A DNA stretch of 64,000 nucleotides, taken from the NCBI RefSeq assembly GCF_002970935.1, contig NZ_CP027194.1, forward strand, positions 62,001 to 126,000, given 5' to 3'. The notes under the pieces are model-generated. The model made no database searches. It had not been told where the DNA came from and worked only from the letters and a program-made list of their open reading frames with translations. This DNA is from Lactobacillus sp. CBA3606 (GTDB taxonomy: Bacteria; Bacillota; Bacilli; Lactobacillales; Lactobacillaceae). The position numbers and the translations under genes are program-made. Positions 63,963-64,000 of the stretch are shown one piece after another; position 1 is the first letter of the stretch; every line of letters starts with the position of its first letter.

Positions 63963-64000
63963 GAGGGTCAGCTCCTTTCAGTTGTCTGTTTTTGTAAGCT

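Overview
The window reads as the chromosome of a lactic acid bacterium of the Lactiplantibacillus plantarum group. This is an inference. It rests on an LPQTNE-type sortase signal (the plantarum-type variant of LPXTG), Lactobacillaceae-only small families (DUF4828-, DUF1149- and DUF2922-like), and a gdhA - serine hydrolases - wecB - csbB-like - glf - polysaccharide gene order that I associate with the cps3 neighbourhood of that group. Most genes have moderate GC and strong GGAGG-type ribosome sites, and several start with TTG or GTG.

Layout. 1-8.4 kb: end of a DUF4097 surface protein; an orphan PTS EIIC-like membrane protein translationally coupled to a DUF915 hydrolase; an RpiR regulator; a GH25 lysozyme-like protein lacking its catalytic acids; a DUF4828 protein; a Gfo/Idh oxidoreductase; a DEAD-box helicase. 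8.39-11.07 kb: tRNA-Arg(CCU) with a decayed 2.6-kb prophage at its 3' end, flanked by a 14-bp att duplication. It holds a frameshifted MuF/JAMM-like head protein, a scaffold gene broken near its start, and a capsid-gene stub. 11.4-14.5 kb: a 1025-aa cell-wall-anchored MucBP adhesin. 15-23.5 kb: a small membrane protein, an ABC-2 exporter, UspA, a second EIIC/DUF915 pair, small conserved proteins, and a likely 240-nt non-coding RNA with its own promoter and terminator. 23.7-32.2 kb: gdhA, two tandem beta-lactamase-fold serine hydrolases, wecB, a CsbB/GtrB-like glycosyltransferase, a YihY protein and an aquaglyceroporin.

32.4-62.3 kb holds two surface-polysaccharide loci in tandem. Locus A (32.4-46.6 kb) is visibly AT-rich and looks horizontally acquired: glf, Wzz-like, a CpsD-like protein without a Walker A motif, a serine hydrolase, wzy, pssD/pssE-like, a glycerophosphotransferase, a GT2 gene broken at a G7 tract, an IS30 relic, a putative galactofuranosyltransferase, wzx, tagD, a secreted beta-helix protein and an acyltransferase. 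It is closed by a degenerate IS3-family element. Locus B (48.2-62.3 kb) has the host-like base composition: glf, a MucBP/propeller-like protein, Wzz-like, wzy, two acyltransferase-like membrane proteins, DUF4422, GlfT2-like, Gtf3-like and GT4 glycosyltransferases, wzx, GT2, and a frameshifted priming glycosyltransferase. Both loci pair Glf (UDP-galactofuranose supply) with candidate galactofuranosyltransferases and have their own Wzx and Wzy. Locus A adds CDP-glycerol synthesis and transfer, pointing to a phosphoglycerol-decorated polymer.

62.3-64 kb: a hypothetical gene and a set of three very small conserved proteins. At least five genes carry single-base-scale frameshifts; assembly error must be excluded before calling all of them real.
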